Part shown: positions 7,064 through 15,174 of the stretch, piece after piece
Layout: each line of letters opens with the position of its first letter
How positions within the stretch are numbered: position 1 is the stretch's first letter
DNA from: Caldifarciminota bacterium
Lineage (GTDB): Bacteria; Hydrothermota; Hydrothermia; UBA1063; CAJXJZ01
Assembly: GCA_027038175.1 (NCBI GenBank)
Contig: JALVYB010000062.1
Coordinates: forward strand, 1-34,150
DNA length: 34,150 nucleotides
Reading direction: 5' to 3'
Notes under the pieces: model-generated
What the model was told of the DNA's origin: nothing
The model's database searches: none
What the model saw: only the letters and a program-made list of their open reading frames with translations
Translations under genes and position numbers: made by a program

Positions 7064-8364
7064 TCTACAAGGGAGTATAATTCAGTTCGTGGATAAAGTC
7101 CTTTCTGAATCATAATTTTAATAAAATCACCTGTTACGAAAAATGAACCTGTTATAGCCACTAAATCTGCGTTTAAAATAGCATATTCCAGTGCCCTGTC
7201 CTTTTCCATGATAAAGCCAGGCTTTGAAGAGATTTTTTTGAAACTTTCATAGATGAACTCAGGGTTTTCTGATCTTGGAACATCTGCTTTTACAAATATA
7301 AATACATCAAAAATGTCCTCAAGCATTCTTAAAGATTCCTCTATATTTTTGTCTTTCATCATGCCGAAAATAAGGATTCTGCCTTTTTTTATGTGACCAA
7401 AGTAGAATTCCATTTCCCTTTTAAAGTTGAGTATTGACATCGGGTTATGGCTTCCGTCAATAATAACAGGTGGATTATTCAGAGCCATTTGAAATCTGGC
7501 AGGTAAAAACAATCCATCAAGATTACAGTCTTTGGCTCCCATTAACTTTGCTGCTATGCAGGCAAGTACTGCGCTCTTTACGAGAAATCTGCCTATTTGA
7601 GGGATGTATATATGTATTTTCCCAACTTCAGTGGAATCGAGTAACACTTCAGTGTGGTCGGAAAAATACTGTACATCAATAATCCTGTAATCATGTCCCT
7701 CTGTAATGGTTTTAATGTTCCTTTTCTTTGAAATATTTGAGATTATGTATTCTGCTACAGGATGCTGTTTGTTTGTCACAAGAGTTAAATTCTCTGAGCC
7801 ACATAGTTTCTCAAAGGATATATCGAAAAGCGTCTGTCCAAGAATTTTCGTGTGATCAAAGCCTATTTCTGTAAGTATATGTAAATTTGATGGAATAAGA
7901 CGTGTTGCATCAAGTCTTCCGCCGAGCCCGGCTTCAAACACGCTGGCTTTTAAGTTCTTTTTTACAAAATACATTATGGAAAGTAATGTCAGGACCTCGA
8001 AATACGTCCTGAATCCTTTTCTACTATCGAGTTTCTGGAAGATTTTCCCTATGATTGTTGCGAAATCTGTTTTTGATATAAACGATTTATTGCCTTTTAT
8101 GCGTTCTCTTACGGAAAATAGGTGTGGAGAAGTAAAAAGACCTGTGAAAATATTCTCATTGTTTAATATAGTATGCAACATCATACTGGTTGACCCTTTT
8201 CCTTTTGTACCCTTTACAACTACGGTATTTTTAAGTTTTTCTTGAGGGTGATTGAATTCAGATAAAAGGTTTAGAAAACTTAAAAGGGATTTTGGGCCCC
8301 TGTTAGGGGTTTTCTCATAGTTGATTAATGAAAAGAGCCTTCTTTCTGCAGTTTTGTAATCCAT
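7060..8364 (-). CDS. folC: Folylpolyglutamate / dihydrofolate synthase
   Basis: 434 residues of the Mur-ligase superfamily. The ATP-binding P-loop is in VVVKGTKGKGSTSMML, followed by the FolC signatures GLFTSPHLFSVRERI, FEAGLGGRLDATR and LTEIGFDHTKILG. The C-terminal Mur ligase part carries PVIIDGSHNP. It joins glutamate to folate or dihydropteroate in the cytoplasm. A dihydropteroate synthase gene (folP) is also in this window at 26209. The start (ATG 8364) lies 40 nt inside the upstream Nudix gene, an unusually long overlap. The N-terminus MDYKTAERRLFSLINYEK aligns with the normal FolC start, so the overlap looks genuine. Only a weak GAAGAG precedes it, so translation may depend on coupling to the Nudix gene. 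Confidence 0.92.
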   Translation of the reverse strand: MDYKTAERRLFSLINYEKTPNRGPKSLLSFLNLLSEFNHPQEKLKNTVVVKGTKGKGSTSMMLHTILNNENIFTGLFTSPHLFSVRERIKGNKSFISKTDFATIIGKIFQKLDSRKGFRTYFEVLTLLSIMYFVKKNLKASVFEAGLGGRLDATRLIPSNLHILTEIGFDHTKILGQTLFDISFEKLCGSENLTLVTNKQHPVAEYIISNISKKRNIKTITEGHDYRIIDVQYFSDHTEVLLDSTEVGKIHIYIPQIGRFLVKSAVLACIAAKLMGAKDCNLDGLFLPARFQMALNNPPVIIDGSHNPMSILNFKREMEFYFGHIKKGRILIFGMMKDKNIEESLRMLEDIFDVFIFVKADVPRSENPEFIYESFKKISSKPGFIMEKDRALEYAILNADLVAITGSFFVTGDFIKIMIQKGLYPRTELYSLVD

Positions 8365-8768
8365 TGATGCGCTCTTCTCAACACTTCAATCATATTAGGA
8401 AATCCAATTGCCCTTTCTGCAGTGCGGTATTTAAACCAATCATATTTAAGGTGTTCCTTTGATATTTTTACCGGTACGTCTCGTTTAAGCCTTGCTAAAA
8501 AATAGATATTCTTTTTGCTTACAGGTTCCCCATCTTTGAAGAATATATAAGACGTGTAATCTTCAAACCCCGGTATGATTTCGATATCATCTTTTGTGAT
8601 ACCTGTTTCTTCCTTCAGTTCCCTTAAAGCCGCTTCTATGGGAGATTCGGTTGCTTCTATATGTCCCTTTGGAAAACTCCAGTGCGTGGGATGCCGTAAA
8701 AGAAGATAAAAAACCTCTTCGTCCTTTATTTTAAATATGATAAACCCAGCAGAGGTTTCCTCATTCAA
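8325..8768 (-). CDS. Nudix hydrolase (bis(5'-nucleosyl)-tetraphosphatase-like)
   Basis: 147 residues. The complete Nudix box begins GHIEATESPIEAALRELK and continues EETGI, matching Gx5Ex7REUxEExGU. The preceding HWSFPKGH and short total length resemble the asymmetrical Ap4A hydrolase subgroup, which clears dinucleoside polyphosphates made by aminoacyl-tRNA synthetases. That would fit its place next to gltX, but substrate cannot be read from sequence. The start appears to be TTG at 8768, 7 nt after AGAGG; no ATG lies in this frame near the N-terminus. It overlaps the gltX stop by 8 nt and folC by 40 nt, so the three are one transcript. Confidence 0.85.
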   Translation of the reverse strand: MNEETSAGFIIFKIKDEEVFYLLLRHPTHWSFPKGHIEATESPIEAALRELKEETGITKDDIEIIPGFEDYTSYIFFKDGEPVSKKNIYFLARLKRDVPVKISKEHLKYDWFKYRTAERAIGFPNMIEVLRRAHQWITKLQKEGSFH

Positions 8769-10191
8769 TCTTTATCCTCTCCCTTGCTATTTTAATTCTT
8801 GATAGAACTTTTTCTTTCCCGAGAACCTCCATGAGTTCGAATAGACCTGGTCCTATTGTTTTACCAGTAAGAGCCACTCTTAAAGGATGAATAATTTTGG
8901 CAGGTTTTATATTTTGTTCTTCTGCAAAGGACCTTATCGTGTGTTCAATATTTTCCACATTGAAAGGCTCGGTTGCCTCAAGTTTAGTAGCTATTTTGTC
9001 AAGCAAATCAAAGACCTCAGGTGATTTAAAATGTTTTCTTATGCCCTTTTCCTCGTATTCAAAATCATCTTTAAAGAAGTATTCACTGAATGGTGGAAAT
9101 TCTGATAAAGTTTTAATCCGTTCTTTAAAGAGAGGTATAATTTTCCTTAATATATCACGCGTTTTTTCATCTTTTACAAGCCCGTATTCTTCAAAGAAAG
9201 GCAAAGACAGTTCAAAAAGTTCTTCATCTGTCTTTTTCCTGATATAAACAGAGTTCATCCAGTATAGTTTCTTATAGTCAAATACAGAGCCTCTTTTTCC
9301 TATTTTTTTAATATCAAAGAGTTCAATCATTTCTTGAAGAGTCATTATTTCAATATCATTTCCAGGTGACCACCCAAGAAGTGCAAGATAGTTAATCAGT
9401 GCTTCTGGAAGTATCCCGAGTTTTTTAAATTCTCTTACTGATGTTGCACCATGCCTTTTTGAGAGTTTTCCCTTCCCATCTGGAGCGAGAATAACAGGTA
9501 AATGCACAAATTTCGGTGGTTCCCATCCGAAAGCGTTGTACAAAATCACATGGTATGGTGTAGATGGTATCCACTCGTCGGCTCTCATGACATGTGTTAC
9601 ACCCATCATGTGGTCATCTATTACGTTGGCTAAGTGATAGGTTGGATAACCATCTGACTTAAGAAGTATAAGGTCTTCAAGCTCGGAGTTTTTGACCGTT
9701 ATATCACCATGAATTTCATCATGGAATGTCGTCTCACCCGAAAGTGGTACTTTAAGTCTAATAACATAAGGTTTACCTTCTTCTTCCAGTTTTTTAACTT
9801 CTTCTGCGCTTAAATTTCTGCACTTTCTATCGTACCCGGGTTTTAATCCCATTTTTCTCTGTTCTTCACGGAGCTTTTTCAACCTCTCGGGAGTGCAGAA
9901 ACATTTATATGCCTTACCCTCTTCTACGAGTTTATGTGCCAGTTCTCTGTATATTTCTGTTCTTTCTGATTGATAGACGGGGCCTTCGTCCCATTTAAGT
10001 CCGAGCCATTTGAGGGATTCCTGAATATCTTCAACTGAGTCTGGAACATATCTTGTTCTATCAGTGTCTTCGATCCTGAGGAGAAACGTTCCATTGTTTT
10101 TGCGGGCGAATAGCCAGTTGTAGAGGGCTGTTCTTGCTCCTCCAACATGAAGGTATCCTGTGGGGGATGGTGCAAATCTCACTTTTACCAT
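8761..10191 (-). CDS. gltX: Glutamate--tRNA ligase
   Basis: 476 residues, the normal bacterial length. The class I signature HVGG (residues 15-18, in APSPTGYLHVGGARTALYNW) and the KMSKS-type loop KLSKRHGATSV are present, as is the metal-site-like CFCT segment with a later YDRKCR. It charges tRNA-Glu; in organisms without GlnRS it also charges tRNA-Gln for later amidation, which cannot be judged here. ATG 10191 has no visible Shine-Dalgarno. It begins 46 nt after the FIST2 stop and overlaps the Nudix gene by 8 nt. Confidence 0.95.
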   Translation of the reverse strand: MVKVRFAPSPTGYLHVGGARTALYNWLFARKNNGTFLLRIEDTDRTRYVPDSVEDIQESLKWLGLKWDEGPVYQSERTEIYRELAHKLVEEGKAYKCFCTPERLKKLREEQRKMGLKPGYDRKCRNLSAEEVKKLEEEGKPYVIRLKVPLSGETTFHDEIHGDITVKNSELEDLILLKSDGYPTYHLANVIDDHMMGVTHVMRADEWIPSTPYHVILYNAFGWEPPKFVHLPVILAPDGKGKLSKRHGATSVREFKKLGILPEALINYLALLGWSPGNDIEIMTLQEMIELFDIKKIGKRGSVFDYKKLYWMNSVYIRKKTDEELFELSLPFFEEYGLVKDEKTRDILRKIIPLFKERIKTLSEFPPFSEYFFKDDFEYEEKGIRKHFKSPEVFDLLDKIATKLEATEPFNVENIEHTIRSFAEEQNIKPAKIIHPLRVALTGKTIGPGLFELMEVLGKEKVLSRIKIARERIKIE

Positions 10192-10237
10192 GTCATATAG
10201 TTTAATGGAAATCCCTTGAACTGCAAAGTTCTATTAA

Positions 10238-11485
10238 TTACTCGTAAAAAATATTTACAAGGTTTGAGGTGCTGTTGGAATAAGCCTCTTTAGAGTTCTT
10301 ATAATAGATTTCAAGATATGTGTTGAACATTAGAAAGGGCGTTTCACCAAAGGCATTCTTTATCTGATTAATGTCATTTACGTAGTCGTTTTTCATCCTT
10401 ATGAGTCTGAAAATAGATGAAAAAACAAATCCACCTTTCACATTACCGTTTAAAGTGGCATTTTTTATTTGGGATGTAGCCTCTACCATCTTTGTTTTAT
10501 CTGCATACATTACCCATATAGTGCTGCCTTTAGGGATGTCACCATTAAATAAAAGTCCATTGTCTTCTGTATGCTTTAAGGCAATGCGTATCTCCGGTTT
10601 TCTCGGATTTCGTGGGTTGGGAAATCCGAATTGGTATGTTGCAAATATGTATGGAAGGTCCTTTAAAAGTTCGCCTTCAGAAACACCTTTTTTCATTATA
10701 TATTCTTTGTATGCAGTGAAGGCTGGTTTTCCATTGAGTTTTAACGCCACATTTTCACTTGCATCTGTTATTTTAAATGGTATAAGGGGATGTAACCCAA
10801 GAGAAATGCTGTTTTTTACTTTAAATTTTGAAAAGAGCGATACAAATATAAACCCGTTTATTATCTTGTTTATGTTCTTTCCTCTTCCGTATATAAGATA
10901 GGTTTGTTTTAACTGGTTATCGGGATGAAGTATTACCCCTGTAAGGGGAGTGTTATAAAGTCCAATTCTGTCTATTTCTTTTTCGTATGTATTGATAATC
11001 TCGTGTCCATTCTGAAAAGAATCCCAGAAGGCAATGTTCTGCATGCTCGGAAATTTGGATGAATATTTGCTTGACGTTTCTGAGAAACTTTTCACAGCCG
11101 ACGGTATACCATCAGGTATTTTATGCTCTCGAGATGTTGCAGGGAGCCATATAGAGGTTCTGAAAAACTCTCTTGAAAAGGCAATGATACCAATGCCTGA
11201 TTTTGGAACCAGAGTATTTCCAGTGGCTATAAGTCCTCTCGTTTTCAGCCCTATTACATGTGATTTTGGAAAGAGGTTACATATATGGGTTACGATTTTC
11301 TCAATATCGAGTTGTAATGAACTCGTTACTATAATTAGTTCAGGCGTGCCATGGCTTATATCTTCAAAATAGTTTTTTGTTGTTTCTTCGTCGGGAGTAG
11401 CGAGGGTTGATACAGCGAGTGTATAAATCGGGGGTATTGGAGCCTTCGTTTTATGCCCTTTTGAGAATTTATCAAAGAATCCCAT
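10238..11485 (-). CDS. Solitary FIST-domain protein, paralogue of 1921-3192
   Basis: 415 residues, cytoplasmic, no signal peptide. The C-terminal half aligns clearly with the FIST protein at 1921-3192: LNGKPAFTAYKEYIMKKG against LDGKPAYDVWKDYLIRKG, FGFPNPRNPRKPEIRIAL against FGIPDPSSPRHPKVRMAL, and KGSTIWVMYADKTKMVEA against NSTVWFMEARKERMIDS. The final GFNSAGEFY motif is degenerate here (MFNTYLEIYY), so ligand specificity may differ. No kinase is adjacent, so it may act on the kinase at 3189, on a distant system, or alone. It has its own promoter (11494-11522), and the start codon is only 8 nt beyond the -10. Confidence 0.75.
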   Translation of the reverse strand: MGFFDKFSKGHKTKAPIPPIYTLAVSTLATPDEETTKNYFEDISHGTPELIIVTSSLQLDIEKIVTHICNLFPKSHVIGLKTRGLIATGNTLVPKSGIGIIAFSREFFRTSIWLPATSREHKIPDGIPSAVKSFSETSSKYSSKFPSMQNIAFWDSFQNGHEIINTYEKEIDRIGLYNTPLTGVILHPDNQLKQTYLIYGRGKNINKIINGFIFVSLFSKFKVKNSISLGLHPLIPFKITDASENVALKLNGKPAFTAYKEYIMKKGVSEGELLKDLPYIFATYQFGFPNPRNPRKPEIRIALKHTEDNGLLFNGDIPKGSTIWVMYADKTKMVEATSQIKNATLNGNVKGGFVFSSIFRLIRMKNDYVNDINQIKNAFGETPFLMFNTYLEIYYKNSKEAYSNSTSNLVNIFYE

Positions 11486-11493
11486 TGTCCTAC

Positions 11494-11522
11494 ATTATAT
11501 GCGAATGTTCTCGTATTTGCAA
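11494..11522 (-). promoter_or_regulatory. Promoter of the solitary FIST gene
   Basis: Read on the minus strand, TTGCAA (11517-11522), a 17-nt spacer and a perfect TATAAT (11494-11499). The ATG at 11485 lies 8 nt past the -10, so the mRNA would be leaderless or nearly so. The -35 sits 2 nt beyond the end of dinB. Confidence 0.7.
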
Positions 11523-11523
11523 C

Positions 11524-12690
11524 TCAGCGAATGCGTGGAGGGATTGATTTTGAGCGCTTATTGATGGTAAGAATGGAAAGAGGAACAAGTGAAAAATCAC
11601 CGTATTTGTCATATAAACTCATCAGAGTATCGGATACATCTTTTTTTTGAAAAATGGAACTTGTATGATAGCGAGGAATTATATTATAAAGTGTAACACC
11701 AATAAGACGTACGGGTTTGTGTATTTGTATTTTATTAAAAACCCATACGGCATGTTGGTAAATCTCCTCGTATGTGAATATTGGGTGGGTAAAAGTATGG
11801 CGTTTGGATACTCTGGTAAAGTCGTTGAATTTTAACTCTATGGCTATGCCCAACCCCATTTTATTCATTCTATGTGCTCTTCTGAATACCTTTATTGAAA
11901 GATAGAGCAGATAACTTTTCAAAAGTTCTATGTTTTTCGTTGCTTCTGGTAGGGTTTCTGAGTGCCCTATTGATTTTATCAGTTCAAAGTCTTCTGGTTC
12001 AAAATATCCTGCATCTATTCCGTATGACATCTTTTTGAACCATACTCCTCTTATACCAACGAGTTTTGTAAGAGTCTCCACTGGAATGCTCTGGAGGTCT
12101 TTTCCTTTTAATATGTTATGTTTTTTGAGTATTTGTGCGGTTTTTTCTCCTATACCCGGTATATCATCTATGTCAAGTTCTGCCATAAACTTTATGGTGT
12201 CCTCGTCTTTTACCATGCCTATTCCATCTGGTTTTGATTTTTTACACACAGCCTTTGCTACAATGCGTGACTTACCTATCCCTATTGTAGATGGAAGTTT
12301 AAAATATTCTCTTATGTGTTTTTTAATCTTCTCCGCTAAATCTATTGGGTTCTTTTTGAAATATGAAATATCAAGGTATGCCTCATCTATTGAACTTACC
12401 TCTACATGTGGAGAAAAAAGGTTTAGCGAGTTCATGATTTCCTCCGATATGCTTGCATATTTTGCGATATTGGCTTCAATGCAAACTATATCTGGGTACA
12501 ACGCTTTTGCAAGGTAGAATGGCATTCCAGAATGTATCCCGTATTTTCGTGCCGTGTAGGAAGCAGATGCGACAACGCTTTTATTCTTATACCCTGTACA
12601 CACGACAACTGGTTTATTTTTAAGATACGGCCTTGATGCTATTTCGCATGATACAAAGAAGGAGTCCATATCAATGTGTAAGAACTTCAT
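11524..12690 (-). CDS. dinB: Y-family DNA polymerase IV
   Basis: 388 residues. The palm motifs are MKFLHIDMDSFF (metal ligand Asp7) and SSIDEAYLD (Asp102, Glu103). The helix-hairpin-helix-like IDDIPGIGEKTAQILKKH follows, then a little-finger region. It performs low-fidelity translesion synthesis during the SOS response. Its ATG overlaps the stop of the small gene upstream (ATGA, 12687-12690), and that gene overlaps lexA in the same way, so all three are one LexA-controlled transcript. I see no clear C-terminal beta-clamp motif (QxxLxLF type); the tail is SILTINKRSKSIPPRIR. Confidence 0.93.
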   Translation of the reverse strand: MKFLHIDMDSFFVSCEIASRPYLKNKPVVVCTGYKNKSVVASASYTARKYGIHSGMPFYLAKALYPDIVCIEANIAKYASISEEIMNSLNLFSPHVEVSSIDEAYLDISYFKKNPIDLAEKIKKHIREYFKLPSTIGIGKSRIVAKAVCKKSKPDGIGMVKDEDTIKFMAELDIDDIPGIGEKTAQILKKHNILKGKDLQSIPVETLTKLVGIRGVWFKKMSYGIDAGYFEPEDFELIKSIGHSETLPEATKNIELLKSYLLYLSIKVFRRAHRMNKMGLGIAIELKFNDFTRVSKRHTFTHPIFTYEEIYQHAVWVFNKIQIHKPVRLIGVTLYNIIPRYHTSSIFQKKDVSDTLMSLYDKYGDFSLVPLSILTINKRSKSIPPRIR

Positions 12691-12941
12691 TGTAAATCTT
12701 CAAAGATATCCTCAATCTTCCATATATTGTCAGGCACAGAATAGGAAAGTATAAACCCGTTCAATCCATCTGTTATTGAAAAATAAGTGATGATATTTTC
12801 TCCAGATCTTTCTCTCCACACATGCCTTACCTCTTTTGTTTTAAACACCACGCCTCTATATTTTATGTAACGTGGTATAATTCGGCCATCTGGATAAAAA
12901 GTAGCATGAACCACAGGATATCTGCCCTGCCTTACTTTCAT
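12687..12941 (-). CDS. Small unknown protein between lexA and dinB (DUF6504-like?)
   Basis: 84 residues, soluble, predicted mostly beta-strand. Visible pattern: HATFYPDGRIIPRYIKYRGV, then VRHVWRERSG, then GFILSYSVPDNIWKIEDIF. The spacing of aromatic and Trp residues recalls the small DUF6504-type proteins that accompany Y-family or ImuB polymerases in other phyla, but I cannot confirm homology. It overlaps both lexA (12938-12941) and dinB (12687-12690) by ATGA, so it is cotranscribed and translationally coupled within the SOS operon. A role as accessory factor for translesion synthesis is inference from position only. Confidence 0.8.
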   Translation of the reverse strand: MKVRQGRYPVVHATFYPDGRIIPRYIKYRGVVFKTKEVRHVWRERSGENIITYFSITDGLNGFILSYSVPDNIWKIEDIFEDLQ

Positions 12942-13540
12942 ATCTTTTTTAGAACGAGAACGGCTTTACCGATTATTTCTACTTCGTCTGATGAGGTTGC
13001 TCTTATAATTGGGTACTCAGGATTTTCGGGCTTCAGAACGAGTTCTTGTTCTGATTTTTTCATAAGTGTTTTGAGTGTTACTTCGCCATTTATCTTTACA
13101 AGAACAATGTCACCTATTTGTACATCGTTGCCACCTTCTTTTATAACCACGAGGTCTCCATTGTCTATACCACGTAGAATCATGCTATCACCTGTAACTC
13201 TTACAATAAAATGCTTACCCCTGCCTGTTAATTTTTCATCAATGACGTATGATTCTATATAGTTTTCCTCCACATTTATTGGAGACCCTGCTGCACTCAG
13301 ACCTATAAGGGGCAGTCCGCTTTTTTCTCTTATGGATATGCTACGTGCTTTACCTGGTTCTAATGTTATATACCCTTTCTTTTCAAGAGATATAAGATGT
13401 GCTTTAACACCGCGTGGGGTTTTAATACCGAGTGCCACGGCTATCTCCCTTAGAGTAGGGGAGTAGCCGTGTTCTCTTATGTATCCCCTTATAAAATCCA
13501 GTACCATTTTTTGCCGCTCAGTCAGAGTTATAGTATACAT
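12938..13540 (-). CDS. lexA: SOS repressor / self-cleaving S24 protease LexA
   Basis: 200 residues from ATG 13540 (MYTITLTERQKMVLDFI), the usual LexA beginning; a longer frame upstream to 13600 is not needed. The winged helix-turn-helix spans ~1-65. The cleavage region GLSAAGSP has Ala84-Gly85, and the catalytic dyad is Ser118 (TGDSM) and Lys156 (TLKTL), nearly the same positions as in E. coli. It represses SOS genes until RecA stimulates self-cleavage. A perfect palindrome covers its own start codon, indicating autoregulation. It leads an operon with the 84-residue protein and dinB. There is no Shine-Dalgarno before the start; the promoter places transcription start within a few nt of the ATG. 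Confidence 0.95.
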   Translation of the reverse strand: MYTITLTERQKMVLDFIRGYIREHGYSPTLREIAVALGIKTPRGVKAHLISLEKKGYITLEPGKARSISIREKSGLPLIGLSAAGSPINVEENYIESYVIDEKLTGRGKHFIVRVTGDSMILRGIDNGDLVVIKEGGNDVQIGDIVLVKINGEVTLKTLMKKSEQELVLKPENPEYPIIRATSSDEVEIIGKAVLVLKKI

Positions 13541-13550
13541 TTGTATACTA
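13531..13550. promoter_or_regulatory. Candidate LexA operator overlapping the lexA start codon
   Basis: A perfect 20-bp palindrome, TAGTATACATTTGTATACTA (plus strand). The lexA ATG occupies 13538-13540 inside it, and its right end touches the lexA -10 box (13550-13555). Position and symmetry are those of an autoregulatory LexA site. It differs from both the E. coli (CTGT-N8-ACAG) and Bacillus (GAAC-N4-GTTC) boxes. Confidence 0.75.
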
Positions 13551-13578
13551 TTATGGAGCATTGGGGATGAATTGTCAA
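13550..13578 (-). promoter_or_regulatory. lexA promoter
   Basis: On the minus strand, perfect TTGACA (13573-13578), 17-nt spacer, CATAAT (13550-13555, 5/6). The ATG is 9 nt past the -10, giving a leader of about 0-3 nt. The operator palindrome lies over the expected transcription start. Confidence 0.8.
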
Positions 13579-13610
13579 GTAGGCTATTTTTGTTGCACAT
13601 TATTTTAGTT

Positions 13611-13639
13611 TTCTCAATCTTTATGCCTTGCTTTATAAT
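13611..13639 (+). promoter_or_regulatory. Promoter of the lipoprotein-exchanger-PHP-mtnA operon
   Basis: TTCTCA (13611-13616, 4/6), 17-nt spacer, perfect TATAAT (13634-13639). The ATG at 13646 is 6 nt beyond the -10 and no Shine-Dalgarno is present, so a leaderless transcript is expected. Divergent from the lexA promoter. Confidence 0.65.
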
Positions 13640-13645
13640 ACTAAT

Positions 13646-14245
13646 ATGAGATTGGCAATAGTTTTACTTGGGATTCTGCTTGTTGCTGGTTGTGGAAAAG
13701 AGGAGTATTTCGGGAATTTCTTACCATTTGCAACGGGTAATGTATGGACGTTCGAAGATGAAAATGGCAATCGTGCTGAGATAAGTATTTATGGTGACTC
13801 ATTAAGCGGTTACAAAGACACAATATTTAAGGTGTTTTTTCTTGGTAATAATATGGATTTTCTTAAAACCCCAAACTATGTTTCATGGAGATGGTATAGA
13901 ACAATAGTTGTTAACGATAAGGAGATTGAACTGGAAAATAAATATTATCCATTTTTTGAGATGCCTTTTATATCTGGAGAAAAAAGAACAATTGAAAATA
14001 ATGCATTTTTCAGTGATGAGGATGTCTATTACCACAATATGTATTCATATGAGTTTGATGAAAATGAAAATGCGGTTAATATCACAATAAACTCGAGGTA
14101 CTATACTGTTATAGAGGGTGATACAACCCATCATGAAGTATCCTATATTTTCACTGTGGTGAGGGATACAGGGTTTAAAGAAATTACATACATAGAGGAT
14201 ACAACTATCCATCATTTCAGTCTTGTTGGTTTTCAGGGAGGTTGA
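13646..14245 (+). CDS. Lipoprotein of unknown function
   Basis: About 199 residues. The N-terminus MRLAIVLLGILLVAGCGKEE is a clear lipoprotein signal with lipobox LVAGC, so the mature protein begins at Cys and is membrane-anchored. The rest is beta-rich (FATGNVWTFEDENGN, HHEVSYIFTVVRDTGF) and I do not recognise a family. The start is ATG 13646 rather than the TTG at 13628, because the -10 box TATAAT at 13634-13639 would lie inside the longer frame. Its stop is one nt before the GTG of the exchanger gene, so the two are translationally close. Confidence 0.75.
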   Translation: MRLAIVLLGILLVAGCGKEEYFGNFLPFATGNVWTFEDENGNRAEISIYGDSLSGYKDTIFKVFFLGNNMDFLKTPNYVSWRWYRTIVVNDKEIELENKYYPFFEMPFISGEKRTIENNAFFSDEDVYYHNMYSYEFDENENAVNITINSRYYTVIEGDTTHHEVSYIFTVVRDTGFKEITYIEDTTIHHFSLVGFQGG

Positions 14246-14246
14246 A

Positions 14247-15173
14247 GTGTTAGTGGCTTCATTAATGGTAATAGCAGGTCTTTTATTTTTATACGCTGGT
14301 TCTGAAGGGTTTGTTAAAGGAGCAACAAGTCTTGCAAGAAGGACTGGTATTCGTGAGTATGCCATAGGTGCTACTGTGGTGGCATTTGGAACGAGTTTAC
14401 CTGAACTTGTAACCGGAATATATGCAGCGTATGCAGGTAAAATGGATATCTCTGTGTCCAATGTAATAGGCTCAAATATTTTTAATATAGGGTTTGCCCT
14501 TGGAGTATCTGCCGCATTGTTTGGTGTAAAAACAGAGAGGCAAATATTCCATATAGACATTCCCCCTCTCATGGTTTCAATTATTCTTTTGTTCTTACTT
14601 GCTGCAGATGGAAATATCTCAAGGCTTGATGGTTTATTTCTCCTTTTATCCTTTGGGGCTTTTACGTTTCGTCTTTTAAGGGATAGAGAAAGCGTTGATA
14701 TGGATGAAATTCCAAAGGAAACGTATTCAATACCAGTTGCTTTGTTAATCATAGTGGTTGCAATTCTTTTGCTTCATCTTGGAGCAAGATGGGTTGTTGG
14801 TGGCGGAGTTACGCTTGCTCGCCATTTTGGGGTAAGTGAGTGGATTATAGGTGCCACAGTTGTGGCAATAGGAACAAGTACTCCTGAGTTCTTTACTTCC
14901 CTTGCTGCCCTCCGTCATGGAAGAGATGAACTGTCTGTTGGCAACGTTATTGGGTCAAATATCACAAATATTTTCCTGGTTTTAGGTGCTGCGGCTTTAA
15001 CCAGACCTCTTCCTGTATCTCATGTGGCATTGTACTTTGATTTTGTTTCAATGTTCTTCTTCTCAATTTTGCTTGCTTTTATGATCTCTGATAGAAGAGT
15101 CAGCAGGGAATCAGGTGTATGGCTGGTTTTACTCATGTTGGCCTATATACTGGGAATGATAAGACTTCATTGA
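14247..15173 (+). CDS. Calcium/sodium antiporter, CaCA family (YrbG-like)
   Basis: 308 residues, about ten hydrophobic segments. It carries two inverted alpha-repeats: GATVVAFGTSLPELVTG with SNVIGSNIFNIGFALG, and GATVVAIGTSTPEFFTS with GNVIGSNITNIFLVLG. These repeats form the ion-binding core of K+-independent Na+/Ca2+ exchangers in the inner membrane. The GTG start at 14247 lies 5 nt after AGGGAGG (14235-14241); the TTG further upstream at 14223 would precede this site. The PHP gene starts 1 nt after its stop. Exact ions are not certain from sequence. Confidence 0.9.
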   Translation: MLVASLMVIAGLLFLYAGSEGFVKGATSLARRTGIREYAIGATVVAFGTSLPELVTGIYAAYAGKMDISVSNVIGSNIFNIGFALGVSAALFGVKTERQIFHIDIPPLMVSIILLFLLAADGNISRLDGLFLLLSFGAFTFRLLRDRESVDMDEIPKETYSIPVALLIIVVAILLLHLGARWVVGGGVTLARHFGVSEWIIGATVVAIGTSTPEFFTSLAALRHGRDELSVGNVIGSNITNIFLVLGAAALTRPLPVSHVALYFDFVSMFFFSILLAFMISDRRVSRESGVWLVLLMLAYILGMIRLH

Positions 15174-15174
15174 T

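Noticed and set aside
10192-10237. Possible separate promoter for gltX
   Set aside because: TTGCAG and TATATG are present, but the spacing (about 21 nt) is wrong; I cannot support a promoter here.
11501-11512. CGAATGTTCTCG in the FIST paralogue promoter as a possible SOS box
   Set aside because: Only an imperfect palindrome and unlike the 20-bp palindrome at lexA; without further copies it is likely chance.
12822-13262. 146-codon open frame on the plus strand
   Set aside because: Antisense to the small SOS protein and the LexA protease domain; Ser/Thr/Ile-rich composition is typical of a shadow frame.
14045-14752. 235-codon open frame on the minus strand
   Set aside because: It lies opposite the lipoprotein end and the exchanger's first alpha-repeat, whose family motifs fix the plus strand as coding; it has no recognisable domain or ribosome site.
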